64,000 nt of DNA from assembly GCF_000264905.1 (NCBI RefSeq), contig NW_006763148.1, forward strand, positions 1,085,575-1,149,574, in the 5' to 3' direction. The notes under the pieces were generated by a model, which saw nothing but the letters and a program-made list of their open reading frames with translations, made no database searches and was not told where the DNA came from. Of the stretch, positions 22,915-34,742 are shown piece after piece (the stretch's first letter is position 1; each line of letters begins with the position of its first letter). A program made the translations under genes and the position numbers. Source of the DNA: Stereum hirsutum FP-91666 SS1. Taxonomy: Eukaryota; Basidiomycota; Agaricomycetes; Russulales; Stereaceae.

Positions 22915-24181
22915 TTATGCTTGAGCGTCATATTGACGAAACAGCTCTTCCAGAAACCTATGCCTCCCTACGGCATGCTCGAAATCATAAATTCCCTCCT
23001 CGCCCTTCGCAAACAACTCATACATCCTTCCAATATTTCTCGCCGTCATAGGCAAGTCCTCCAGCTCATCTTCCACCTCCCTCACAACTTCCACCATTCC
23101 CGTTTTATGATCGTAGAGCTCGATCTTGGTGTCAACGTGTCCAAAGTTCAAGAAAATGATGGGTGAGGTGATCCGAATTTCGCCAGTCTCGCCGTGGATA
23201 CGCCATTCCAAAGCGGGTGTGCCAGGGAAGGGTTGGCCGCCACGCTGGTAGAACGAGAAAAGGATACCCTTCGAGGTTTTGCTGTGGAACATGATTTGGT
23301 CGGGAACGTCTTTCTTGCGTCCTTTCTCAGCGATAGAACCGTCGGGTGCGATGATGTCGACTATAGGATGTCCGTTGAGCATGAGGCTGTGGAAGGAGTC
23401 GTTCAAGAGGGGACCAAATACTAAGCATTGGAGGAAACGTCAGTAGGTGTCGGGTGCAGTAGAAGACGATGAGGTACTGAAATCGACTCACGGTATTCAA
23501 TGTACTCCAGAGAATGGCCGACACCAGTAGTGAGTATACTACAGCCTACCTCTCTATTCGTGAAGTAGTCAAGGGACCACGTCTCCGTTGCCCCTCCATT
23601 GGTCGGAGCGGCCAGATAGGTGCTGCTCAAGACCTTGCCAATCCTACCCCCATCCAACAATCCCTTGAGCCTCATAACTACAGGAGAGAGTCTTCCCTGT
23701 AATCCCACGAGGTTCCTCGTATTGTACCTCTTCGCTATGGCGGTCAGCTCCTTCGCTTCTTCTATGTTAGCTCCGAGTGGCCATTCAACGAAGACTGCTT
23801 TTCCGGCGCGAAGAGCGGGTACGGTCGTTGTATAGTGTTTGTCCACGCGGACGCATGATACGACAAGGTCGATATCGGGATCGGCAGCTAGTTCTGAGAG
23901 ATGTGAGGTGGGTTCAGAGGGCGGTCTCTGTCCTATACGGATTGAGCTTTGTTCAAGAACGTACCCTCAGCGCTGCCATATGTCTTCGTGGATTCCGGTA
24001 GGTTATGCAACTTGACTGCGTTCTTCGCTGACGCCACGGAAGTATTACACAAAGCAACGAGAGCGTATGTGTCGGATTTGAGAAGGTAGGGTAGATGTGC
24101 TGAGGCAGCCCAAGCAGTTCCTTGATATTTGTCAGGTGGCGAGCCGGACAGACCAATAAGACCGACACGGATGGGAGACAT
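22915..24181 (-). CDS. Gfo/Idh/MocA-family oxidoreductase, Gal80-like (copy 2)
   Basis: Exons 24181-23965, 23893-23492 and 23420-22915 give 374 aa. The first two exons have exactly the same lengths (217 and 402 nt) and intron phases as copy 1 at 1623-2886. The protein is closely similar throughout, for example MSPIRVGLIGLSGSPPDKYQ, AVFVEWPLGAN and GEIRITSP. The start of exon three differs: LFGPLLNDSFHSLMLNGHP against ILGRIETFDSLMLNGHP. The two copies are inverted with respect to each other about 20 kb apart. Function is as uncertain as for copy 1: sugar or sugar-acid dehydrogenase, or Gal80-type regulator. Confidence 0.9.
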
Positions 24182-25347
24182 GGAGTGCAGATGTTGAGAC
24201 GATTCGAGCGACTGATGACACTGTGGCTGGAGAAGACGAAGAGTCGTGTGCGCAACCTCAGAATGATAGAGGGTGTGATGTTGAGTTTGTACGATAAAGG
24301 GATTCCTTAAAACACGTTGACATTGTGCATGTCAAACGTTCAAACCTGGTAATGCGACTCGGACAAGGTGACTACAAAGAAGCTGACGGAGCCAAATGTA
24401 TAAATAAGCGCTGACGAAGTAAATAAGGAGCTGCACCTACAGCGACTTGCAGCAACGATCGTGCAATTTATCGGTGATATGGTTCGACTATACTTCTAAC
24501 TTCGAGGTGGACCAGCCGGTGTACAGCACGTCATTGTAAACGCCTAAACATGATGTTTAGGCCTTCTTGATGCAAACACAAGCTGGCCACTGGCAGCGCG
24601 GCGGTCCGTGCTGATCTTGCATAGAAATGATGGCGGTGTCAGTTATCTTCGGAGCCACGAAGTAAGGACATTAAGCCTGCCAAAGCCAAAAAGATGGTTT
24701 AGTGTCTGAATGCGTGAAGAAGAGGATTGTGTTTATTGTACATGGAGGCAAATGGCAAAGAGGGTGGAAATTTGAATATTCTCATCCGAGTCGGCCATTA
24801 CCGGTCGGAGCTAACTTACCGAAGTACTGACATGCGCCACAGTCGATCCGACTCTTTCGAAAATGTGGCACATTCTCGAACGGCTTCGCAGTTCACCGTG
24901 ACGTTCACTCCACGACATCCCTCATGTTATCGCCTTAAAACCTCCATGCGCAATAACGAACGGGTTTTCCTATGTTCCACGACGTCTGAGCGTAAGTAGC
25001 GCATGTAAGTATGTAGATAGGAGGTGGCCGTGAGTCTTGCGAGGCCACGGTAAGTAGTATCAACGACGGAACAAGGATTCAGCTCCTTGCAATTGGAGAG
25101 CTCCTTGTTAGTAGGTATCGGCTGAGCATCGAGCGGTCTGCTCCAGCCAGAAAAGTTAGAAGCAGGGGTGAGCTCTTACGGGCGGGCATTGGAGAACCTG
25201 GGTATCTTCTGGGTCAGCACAACATATGTACAAAGCGTAGTAGGACACTCGAAGCAGTTCCTGAAGCGCATGAAGACCTGGTGAGTCCTGCCATCATATA
25301 TATACGTAGTAACAAGGAGACAGCACGTCGATATCATCAAATAACGT
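24182..25347. other. Intergenic with a 21-bp palindrome
   Basis: About 1.2 kb containing the promoter of Gfo/Idh copy 2 and the 3' region of the membrane-protein gene. A TATAAATA lies near 24398. The palindrome at 24542-24562 is listed separately. No gene was recognised. Confidence 0.5.
24542..24562. promoter_or_regulatory. Perfect 10-bp inverted repeat with 1-nt centre
   Basis: GCCTAAACAT and ATGTTTAGGC flank a single G. It lies about 360 bp upstream of the start codon of Gfo/Idh copy 2. Such palindromes can be dimeric transcription-factor sites or remnants of inverted-repeat elements. Confidence 0.5.
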
Positions 25348-27602
25348 CTACTTATCGGTTCCCGTTGACTTCCTTGTGTCCACCAAGTACTCGTGACCCC
25401 GGTGCGAAGAGTCCAATCGAGGAAGTAATTCGATCTCGGAATTGCTGAACCTATGCCCAACTCCTTGCTCAGGCCCGTCTCGACGAGCAAAAGATTCTGC
25501 GTCAGGAACAGACACATACGCCCTCCGCCTAATAATTCCGGTATCCATTGCGACCTCCTCGATGAAGCTGGCCATGCCTCCTTTTTCGGTTTCCTCTTGC
25601 AGCCGGGGATATTGCCTGTGAATGGCTTGTCTATAGGATGGGAGGTGGCCAAAAAGGCCGAACGGAGAGATGGGTCGACCACCTGTTCAGGGTGAATTTA
25701 TTGAGATAGTGGTCAGAGAGTTCCGAAACGATACTTACCAGCCACAACCTCCCATATTCCCCTCCCGAAGATGACGGAGAAGACGCCACTCACAGCGACG
25801 AACGCGCCTCCCACGTTGGAGATGATGCCCAGTACAATCGTGACAACGGAAGGTGATATGATTTCTTCCGACGGAATCCACTGTTGGCTTTCCGGAAGAA
25901 TAGCTGATAGCGTGAGGGAGGATGTGCCGGAATCAAACGTCCCGGAGCTATCCGCTCGAATATTATCTACAAGATCGTGAATCAGGATCACTACATCACC
26001 AACGAAAGTCCAGAGTAGAATGCACTACGCACGAATAGCAAAGGTCAACCAACTGTTGGTCCCCTGAACTCTCTGAACTGGATACAGAGTCCCGAGGAGA
26101 TGTGTATCGGGATATAACCTGAATGCATCCGTGAAATGAACCGCGGACGCTAGCTGCGAAAGATTCACTACGTCTTTGACGAAGGAGCTCGCTGTGGTCT
26201 CGATCATCCAGAGCGACAGCGATACATTACTGGTGACGTTAATCTGCAGTGCGTCGACATTGAGTGCTGGCTCTAGTGTGCAGTTTTGACCATATAGCGT
26301 GAAACTGGGTGTCCGTTGGCATTCGGCTGTGAAGTTCCCTTTGGGATCTTCTAGCGAGCTTGTGACATTGAGGCTGCTGAATTCGCCTCCATAATCTGCG
26401 AGGACCTATTTCCACAGCTCATCAATTTCGCGTTCAAGGCGACGTACATTTCGAACGAAGCTTACCAGGAAGGTCCTTGGCCATAGATTCGCCGAGGGAG
26501 AGAATACGACGCCGTTGTGGGTCGCAAGAGCACTGGACATAGTGACGAGTGACCTTTGAATGGTGATCGCCGTAGCGGATGTTGTAATGACATTGTTGAC
26601 GAGGAGAGCTCCATATCCGAGTATGCCCAGTGTTGCATAGGTCGCAACGAGTCCACGAACAAACGCTAACACAGCCGGTTCGAACCTTGTGCATTGCAGA
26701 CCTGATATTAATGAGGTACGGATACAGTGTTGATCTTTTGACTTACGGATGTTTGCGAAACATAGTTTGTCCGAACACGACATCCGTACATCGTCTTCGT
26801 ATCTCGTTCCTCTCGTTCTCTTCGCGTCTTCGGCCCAAAACCCACCGCGCAATCGCGTTCTCAGGCGTGCCGTTTGTCAAGAAGCTGGTCTGGGTAGGAT
26901 ATTGCGCGAAGAAGGGGCCAAAGGCGCGATGATACTTCAGCCAGTTCACGACGGACCCAATCAGAAGAAACAATATATAGAGGCCGTATATTGCGAGAGG
27001 TAAGGCCCATATGACGATTCCGAGGTGGGAGAAATCCACGGTTTGTTGCCACTCCGAAAATTCATTTTCATCTTCTGAGACCAAGGTTATTTTCTGAGAT
27101 ACAAAAGGATCTACACAGTATATTTGGTTATATGTCACCGTCAGCTATCGTATTAGACGTTTCCAAGTCGAGGGAGGGGAGTGATTACCAAACAGTTGCG
27201 CTGTCAACATCCCCCCGACGAGGAAGAGGTCAAGGAAGAAGTGCAGTGCTGGAGGGACCTTCCTGTGAATGGCTACATAATCGCTGTGTTGACCCCGAGC
27301 AAAAAGTGCAACTTGAACATTTAGATGGAGAAGCTGAAATGTGTTTGGAGGTCTCACCTGCACAACAAAAGAAGAATAACAAAGAACTGCGCGAGAGCGA
27401 TCAAACTCCAGACATTCAAGAACGAGAAGGCATAAATCGTGATGAGAGGGTATAGCGTCAGCAGCAAGCCATGGAATAGGATACGAGTGAGAAACAATTT
27501 GCAAGACACTGGGACTATCGATATTGGTCGACCGTCTTTCGAGTCCATGCTGGATCGTGAGAGTTGTTCTGCAGCACCAGACGATGAGCTGCTCGCGAAC
27601 AT
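25348..27602 (-). CDS. Orphan multi-pass membrane protein, basidiomycete type
   Basis: Seven exons (27602-27358, 27283-27189, 27110-26747, 26685-26466, 26405-26033, 25966-25739, 25682-25348) give 619 aa. Membrane spans are visible in order: LLLTLYPLITIYAFSFLNVW with LIALAQFFVILLLLC, FFLDLFLVGGMLTAQLF, IVIWALPLAIYGLYILFLLI, LVATYATLGILGYGALLV, and SVVTIVLGIISNVGGAFVAV. Between the fourth and last spans is a loop of about 200 residues with several NxS/T sequons and Cys, probably extracytoplasmic. The tail begins GGRPISPFGLFGHLPSYR and includes YPRLQEETEKGGMASFI, which I recall from uncharacterised basidiomycete membrane proteins. No transporter signature or enzyme domain was recognised, so no function is assigned. 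Exon joins rest on phase and hydrophobicity continuity. Confidence 0.75.
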
Positions 27603-27930
27603 TCAAGCCAAGTTACAGCACCTGAGACGGCTGGAGGTCGATGGTGATGGGGGAAAGCAAGAGAGCTCTAGCGACGGTTCGAATTCTATCAACAAGCGCC
27701 CAGTTCTAATTACACGAGAAGAGATCCATCAACGACACTACCGTAAACAAAGATGCTGTGTGCTGATGAAGCGTGATCGTCATACTCTATGCATCGCGAA
27801 CCGCGACTGAAGAGGCGCCCGTCGCGGGAGCTCACCTCGTCCGACTCGATTTTCCCCTCTGCACATTTTACGGACAGTGATATCTTCCAGACGTGTACAA
27901 AGAGAGAAAATTCCTGAGGGAGCCCACGAT

Positions 27931-27983
27931 GATTGGTCGTTCAAAGGTAGAGTAGACGGGATTTCAAGCGGGCGAGCAAAGAT
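27931..27983 (+). repeat. Dispersed repeat, copy A
   Basis: About 50 nt including GTAGACGGGATTTC then a GGGCGAGC block. The match to 44766-44820 is close, with a few substitutions and a small gap. Confidence 0.6.
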
Positions 27984-28397
27984 CTAACAGAAGTAATGAC
28001 AAGGGAGTGGCGGCAACTTGAAGTACACATCCAGGGTCTCGGTCATTCCCGGCTACATCAGCGCCACAGTCCCTCGAGGGTGTTGCCCTTCAAAATTGTA
28101 TTCGGCCTCGCTTCACCTTGACCTCACTTCTCTCTGAGACACCAGCGACATGATGCTGAAGCTGCGCAGCTGCCAGTGCTATAGACAATACTATCATCCT
28201 CAACTTTGCAAAGACCGTCAGACACGCGACAATGGCACCCACATACCATCTTCTCATCTCCGTCCCTCCATTCTTCGCATGAACATATCTGTCTGTCGAT
28301 CCACACCCCGACCATGCCGAAACAAGCTAGCAAACAATTAGAAATAAACACTCACCCATCTTCACCCATACGTATGTACTACTCACTCTCCTCGTGT

Positions 28398-28832
28398 TCA
28401 CTGTTCCCTCGCTGCGTAACCTCCATGCCCCCTCATGATCCGCGGGGACTCGTTTTTTCTTTCATGCTGTACTCCTTTGTACATGTCACCCGATAAGTAA
28501 CACATGTTCAAGTCGCCGTCTCCCTCTATGGTAACGTTGACGACGAAACGAGAATTCAGTCGTTCGGATCCCTCTTGCGCTGATCCGGAATGAATCTCTC
28601 CTTCCGCCACACCGTCAACGGAGAAACGGAGAACGGAGCCATGCCCCTGCAACCCAATCTGCTGTACGGAAGAGGCTGGGATGAAAGAGAATGCAAACGG
28701 AGGTAGGAACACATGGTTCTGTGCCACACGGAAATTACAGCCTGCGATGCAGAGATGAACGCGTTGGCCATGGACATGGGAGGCAGCTCGGTCCGAACAC
28801 CGTCTTCCGCTCCCCACTGGCGAAAGAGTCAC
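28398..28832 (-). CDS. Doubtful ORF, unrecognised
   Basis: An open frame of 144 codons. Its middle reads plausibly (VFLPPFAFSFIPASSVQQIG, then HGSVLRFSVDGVAEGEI and FVVNVTIEGDGDL, beta-strand-like). No family is recognised. The N-terminal part looks less protein-like, and no convincing upstream splice was found. It could be an exon, a decayed gene or chance. Confidence 0.25.
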   Translation of the reverse strand: MTLSPVGSGRRCSDRAASHVHGQRVHLCIAGCNFRVAQNHVFLPPFAFSFIPASSVQQIGLQGHGSVLRFSVDGVAEGEIHSGSAQEGSERLNSRFVVNVTIEGDGDLNMCYLSGDMYKGVQHERKNESPRIMRGHGGYAAREQ

Positions 28833-31203
28833 CAGCGTTGCCGGCCATGGTGGTGGAGTGGCTCAGGCTCAGCGCTCCGTATCAACGTCAGAAATCAAGC
28901 TTCAAGCTGCGAACGACCAACGCGAGCCCGCTTCGGACTTCCGAGCGCCCGGAAGGTTTCTGATTGGACAGTGCGGCTGCGATGTCCGCGAGTTACAAAC
29001 TCACAGTTATGGCATCGTTATGGAGGTCGTGGTCCCGGGATAGGTTTGAGTTTTTGTTAAGGAGCAAAGTGTCGGCAAAGATCAGCTGTGAGTTTTGTTG
29101 TGTTGTGGTTTACCACACGAATACACTGCATGATGTCGTCGGTGACGGAAGGGGGTCGGAGGGACAGGACCGGAGAGGGTATGTAGAATACTTACTGTGA
29201 GTGAGTACGTACGGAAGGAAGGAACGAGAACGACTCGCTAGCTTGATTTGTTCTTGCTTTGTTGTCCTCTGAGGTGTTTAGAGCTTGGTATCAGTTGCCA
29301 AGGGAGAAAGGAGGTGTTATGACACAATGTGAAGAGATCGACACTGTGATCTTCGCGAGTTCCTTTCGCGTACGGGGAGCTGTGGAGTACAGTATACTCA
29401 ATCGATGTCTGCGTGAACAGCTGCATGCGAAGGGACACACGAACGACTTGCGAGCGATAGTACGAAGGGATGTAATCGGCCATTCCGGCGAATATATAGA
29501 TTATACTATGGTACTTGCATTTGTAGCCGAATCGGGTACAGGATACACAGAGGTTACGTTGGCTTGGAGAATATAAGTATGTAAACAGATGTTTATGAGT
29601 ACAAGGGGTAGTGTTATAGTCAAGATGAGGATGGCTGAAGTAGAGTTAAGCCGTAGTGAAGTTAGAGTATAGAGTATAAAGTATAGGCTAGATGGTGTAA
29701 ATGGAGTAGGAGAATTTGAGAAGCATGGAACCGGGAAGCGGGAGAATGCATGCGACGGATGAGAAAATGCGAATAGGGGGGATGCAAGAGTAGAGAGCGG
29801 AGTGGCGAAAAAGCATTGACAATGTCGGGAACGTGCGAGTATTGAGAATGGATGCCGAAAGGATATGCGTTGTGACGAGAGGATGCAGACAAGATGCGAG
29901 AGCGGTGAATGAGCCTGGGGAGAGGAGGGAGTGGCGTGCCAACCGATGCGCTACCGCCTGCGTTGTGCACCCGGGCCACGATACCAGTAATGACATTCAG
30001 AGCAGTACTCTTCTGTCCGTGCGGTAATCGTCTCTGCAGCATCGGGGCCAAGGAACTATTCGAATTGTGAACAAAGTAGAGCAGCACAAATCATGCCAGA
30101 TATGAGCCACTTGATGCAAGACAGGGGACAAAGGGACGATTTAAGTATTGGCTTGGGTAACGCACCTTCTCGCATTGACAGGGAGAACAATTGGAAGGAT
30201 GGCGACGAGAGTAACTGCAGTGCGAATTATTGCAGTCGATCTTACGGAGCTTCTTGGTCTATTCGTGCCAAAAGCGGAAGAGGGTGAGACGAGAGGGTGG
30301 CGAAGACGGATGGTATGGTGGGTGGCGCGAGACAAAAAGAAGGATGGGGACAGTGAGTTCACGGAGGACAAATTCGAAAGACAGATATGGACGTACGATC
30401 ACATAGTGCTATATCGGAAGGATAGAACGTGACGTCAGGAAAGGGATATCGATGGAGGAAGAAGCAGAACGGGATGTTGATTGGCAGGATGTTCCAATCG
30501 CGGGTAGGGTGCAGCATCAACGGAAAAGGAACATACCCCGCATCCATACTTGGTTCCTTCGCTATTTGAACAAGTGAGCACACATATCTCAAGGGTGGGT
30601 GAACAGTATTGGGCGCACGTTTCGAGGTTACACATGGTGATATATGGGGGATGGCGGAGTCAGCGCGTACGCAAGGAGATGGGATGTTGAGTGTTTCAGG
30701 AGTGTTTCGGTCGGAGAAGATATGTCTGTGGGGAAATAGACTTTTAGAAAGGGGACAAGCGCGCAGCAGGAAACGGGTGGACGGACGGGTTGAGGACAAA
30801 GATGGATAGGATATGTGACGAGGGATGATGGCGAGGGGGGGCGGGGCGGGAGAGCGACGTGGGTGAATGAACGGAGGACGGAGGATGGAATGTCGGGGAG
30901 GGAACGGGGTTGGGGAGTATTAGGGGATGGAGGTAGAGTATTTAAGAGAAAGGAGGGACGAGCGGGACGCAGAGGCTGAGGCTGGCGGAGAAAGGACAAA
31001 CAAGCAAGGCGACGGAGACGAACGCCCGGGATCCCTCTCGGTGACGCCCCATCTCGGACCACGGATCTCCCCCGGATCTATCGTCGCAGAGGAGCCATCT
31101 CAGATTCGATCAGATAGCAGCGCCGCACCACCGGGCGCCGGCGGCACACGTCACACTTGTCCACCCTCGAGCACGTCGCTCCCAACGTCGCTGGGCCACA
31201 TAC

Positions 31204-34200
31204 ATGTCGACAACCGCGTCCTCCTCATCGTCCTCGAGCTCACAGCCGACGACCCGCTCGCGCACCCTCCTCTTCATCTCCTACCGCGACTCTAGCGCAC
31301 GCACTTCGCGTTTTGGCACACGAACCCGCTACGAGCAAGTCTTCAACGCTGACGACGAGCAGGAGGGCCTCATCAACCCTACAGATACCGCCCACATCAC
31401 TCTTGACGTCCAGGACAGCCTTCCACCGAAATGGTGCGCGTGGTGTACATCTTTTCATCAGTGCTGGAGTTGAATAAACGCTCTCTGCTTTACCTAGGGT
31501 CGACTACGCAGACCAGGTAGAGGATATACTGCTTAGTACGCAGGCTAAAAGTGCGCAACCCTTCCACCCTTTCGCTCAATCGCGCCTAATTCACGCGTCT
31601 CCCTGCCTTTCTCTCGCTCAGTTGCTGCTCTCGACAAGTTGCATGCGAAGCATGTCCTACCCGGCTTCACGGACCGATCGTCAGAGGAAAGAGAGATTGA
31701 AGCCGCGACCACCGACATAACCAAAGTACGAACCTTGTACCCTTCTCGATTCACCAGCCGCCGCTATGCCTCTTCGTTCAGCCTTTCTTCCGTTGAGTTC
31801 TAAATACCTCTCGTCCACAAATAGGACTTTCGGCAGTGTCAATCCTTGATCCAGCGCATTGCACCTCCACACGCATTCCCACCGACTTCATCCAAGGCAC
31901 ATGAGCAAGAACTCGCAGCGAAGAACGTCCAGAGAGGCCTCGCGGCAAAGGTTCAAGACCTCAGCGCCACGTTTCGTAAGAAGCAAAGGGTCTACATGGA
32001 CAGTAAGTCCCTCGCCCCCGATACACATCCGATTTGTCTCCCAAACCCGTGCCACTTTGCGCCCAGTACTCTCCATCTTCCTTTTCGTGCACTCTGTCCA
32101 TTCGATTTGCGTGACCTTTCCCGCACCGCGCCACCCGTGCTTCACAAACACATCCTTCTTGAGAAGTGGCACCTTTATGCCTCCCCCGAACTCAGCTTTA
32201 ATCCCATCTCCCTATCAACGTTCATCTGAGTTTGAATGACCGATCTAAAGAGCTGTTCGCGATTGAAACCTGCTAACCCCGTGAACAGAACTACAGGGTC
32301 ATGCGATCAAGAACCAGGACCTACTGGTCGCGAGTGGAGTAACATCTCTCAGAGGCTCAGAAGGACTGTCAGCAGTCGATGAAGACTTGCAGGCCGCGGT
32401 ACGTCATTGTTCACTTTGCTCATATACAGACCCTCTTCTAACTACCGTACATCGTGCTTGTTTGTTTGTCGTTATCCTTCCCATGGCGATGGGATCTTAT
32501 TTGTGAATACAATATACTGACTGACCCTCGTCTTGGGTGTTCTTCAACACGTATGACACAATTCAACCCGTTCACGCGACTTCGTTCGCCAATCACACTC
32601 GCATCTTCTTCAACACCGTCAATTGGCTATCATCTTGATCAGTCCCAACAAACCACGCTCCAATCGCAGGCCCAAGCCGATCCGAACCAGGCTGCCTTCC
32701 TTGAACGAAATCGTGAACTCACAGAGATCGCAAAATCTATAGGTCAACTGGCAGAACTGTTCAAAGACTTGGGCGCATTGGTGATTGACCAGGGTACGCT
32801 GCTGGACAGCGTGGAGTACAACATCGAGCAGACGTCCGTGGAGATGCAAAGTGCCGTGAAGGAGCTGGATACGGCGACAAGGTGGGTCTCCTCTTCTTCA
32901 TTCCTCATCTTCCTTCTTCTTTGGCCTGCCGTGAGTTTCTGTCTCTAGTTATGTATCTGGAAATTGCCGCCAGTATCTATCGGAAGCGAGCAGCAGGAAT
33001 GGGCCACAGCCTGCCTTCTCCGTTCTTCCTCGTCCACAGCTCGCGTCCTGGCCACACCTTGATGGTTCGCCTCGGATCTTCAGGAACTCTGTAGCTTCGA
33101 GCTTCTCGAACCACTACCGTGAAATGCATCATCGGCATCCCATCTGCTACCGAAACGTCCTGTCAATCGTTCAATCTGCCCATCTTCCCATGGGCCACCT
33201 CTTCACACAACTTTCTTGACTGGTTTTCCATATCGAATCGTTGCTTCCTGTTTGAGCTTTATGCTCAAACTTGACCTCTGGCTCTTCTCAGTCTGGTGGC
33301 CACCGAGAGCACAGACGCATACTAGACTCTACCAGACAACCACAGTATGATCGTTGAACGTGTGCGGTGAACCCGATATAACTCGGATCGCCTCGAAGCT
33401 GATGTTTCTGTCGTCATCATGATTTGCGCCTCACCTAGGAGAGACTCGTCAGTGTGCGCGTATGGACATGTGTGTGGGTTTTGTTTCCGTGTCTAGGTTT
33501 TGAGGTACGCAACACGAAGCTGTTCGAGACACCTCCTCGGCCATGGTGCCGAAGGGGACAATGATGGATAGGGGTTTGTGCGACTCGGAGTCGGGATGCT
33601 TACACCCGTTGGATTTTCTCATCTGCGAGCCCCTTTTACTTGCTGCTGTACTTTGACCCTGTCTTGATGCCTCGGCAACTCGGGTGCTGCTCTGCTCATG
33701 ATGGTGACAGAACGCAAACAAACGCAAAATGTGACATAGATGCTGTGGCGACGTAAAGACCGTTGCGTGTCCTAACACCCTTTGTGGCTTCCTTTTCGAG
33801 GCCATTCTACGCTTAATCCTGATATGGGCTTGGCTTTGTGCATGGGGTCCGGGTGGCGTGGTGTGGCTACTACGTCTCAGAAACCATGACGTCGTGATAT
33901 TTGACCGCAATCAGACTCTTCATGTCGCTTCGTAGCTCTCTTTGCGGTGTGGTATGACGAGGAGATCTGCTGTATTCATAGAACAGACTCAGGCTGATGA
34001 CACCCCGGGGAAGATGTTGCCCTATCGAGCTAGGGTTGCCTTGTTGGGCTGGACATGGCGTGCGGCTCTCATGCAGCCTTTACTCTTAGGAATCGTCGCG
34101 AAATGAAAGCGGGGAAGCGCTGTACATGTGCGGGGCGCCCATGCATATACAGCACCTTACCTCCCTCGTTCCCGTGTCTTCTTGCTTTGTGTATCAACAC

Positions 34201-34742
34201 GACTTGACACGGCGAGTCGAAGACGAAAACAGCTGTTTTCACCACGCCACTCCTGCATTTTTCGCCTCCTTCCCGTTTATTTGCCGAATTTGTTTTATAA
34301 TTCGTTATAACTTGTCTTCTTTCTCTCCGTTTCATGCGTGTTTGATGAACGTTAACCGTCTTGCTGATCCTCATTTTTTCCTCGCCTTTTTTTGCTTTTC
34401 TTTGCACGCACATCTGTTACCTCTTATCCGGCCTCGCTTTCCCCACGCCACACTCGCCACCGCCAAACTGTCCATCGACATCCCCGCAACCGCATGAATA
34501 CGCCGATCATCGTCACCGCCCGATCGCTGGCTACTCCTCACATCATGTCGAAAACGAAACGAAACGAATGCAGATATCAGAAGAACACCGGCAGGCGGAA
34601 ATGCATCTTCCTCCTGCTGCTCATCATATTCGGACTCATCGTGGTGCTTATCCTCAAACCCAAGAGATATTCGGAAGGAGGTGCGCCCCCTACGCCGCCA
34701 CCTCCACTGGAAACGGCGCAGACTTTGGGGACGGATGGGTAG
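31204..34742 (+). CDS. TLG2: Tlg2 / syntaxin-16-type Qa-SNARE
   Basis: Seven exons (31204-31433, 31498-31550, 31622-31725, 31825-32002, 32289-32398, 32643-32881, 34574-34742) give 360 aa. The N-terminus SRTLLFISYRDSS and the Habc region (including DFRQCQSLIQRI and ERNRELTEIAKSI) match Tlg2. The SNARE motif contains the zero-layer Gln in VIDQGTLLDSVEYNIEQTS. The last exon supplies YQKNTGRRKC and the tail anchor IFLLLLIIFGLIVVLILK, followed by a short Pro-rich luminal end. The protein mediates endosome-to-TGN fusion. The last intron is 1692 nt, far longer than any other here. Reading through its donor would end the protein after a different hydrophobic stretch (stop at 32946-32948). Confidence 0.93.
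33250..33270. repeat. Short hairpin-forming inverted repeat in the long TLG2 intron
   Basis: GTTTGAGC and GCTCAAAC, perfect 8-bp arms, flank the loop TTTAT. Confidence 0.4.

Larger units (their letters stand above)
27603..31203. other. Gene-poor 3.6 kb, one doubtful frame
   Basis: Only the frame at 28398-28832 (minus) looks at all protein-like and is listed separately. The right part (29560-30960) is purine-rich on the plus strand. A dispersed-repeat copy lies at 27931-27983. Confidence 0.5.

Noticed and set aside
33449..33910. Gene nested in the TLG2 intron on the minus strand
   Set aside because: The 153-codon frame is His/Arg/Ser-rich with no motif or splice partners. It is not supported as coding.
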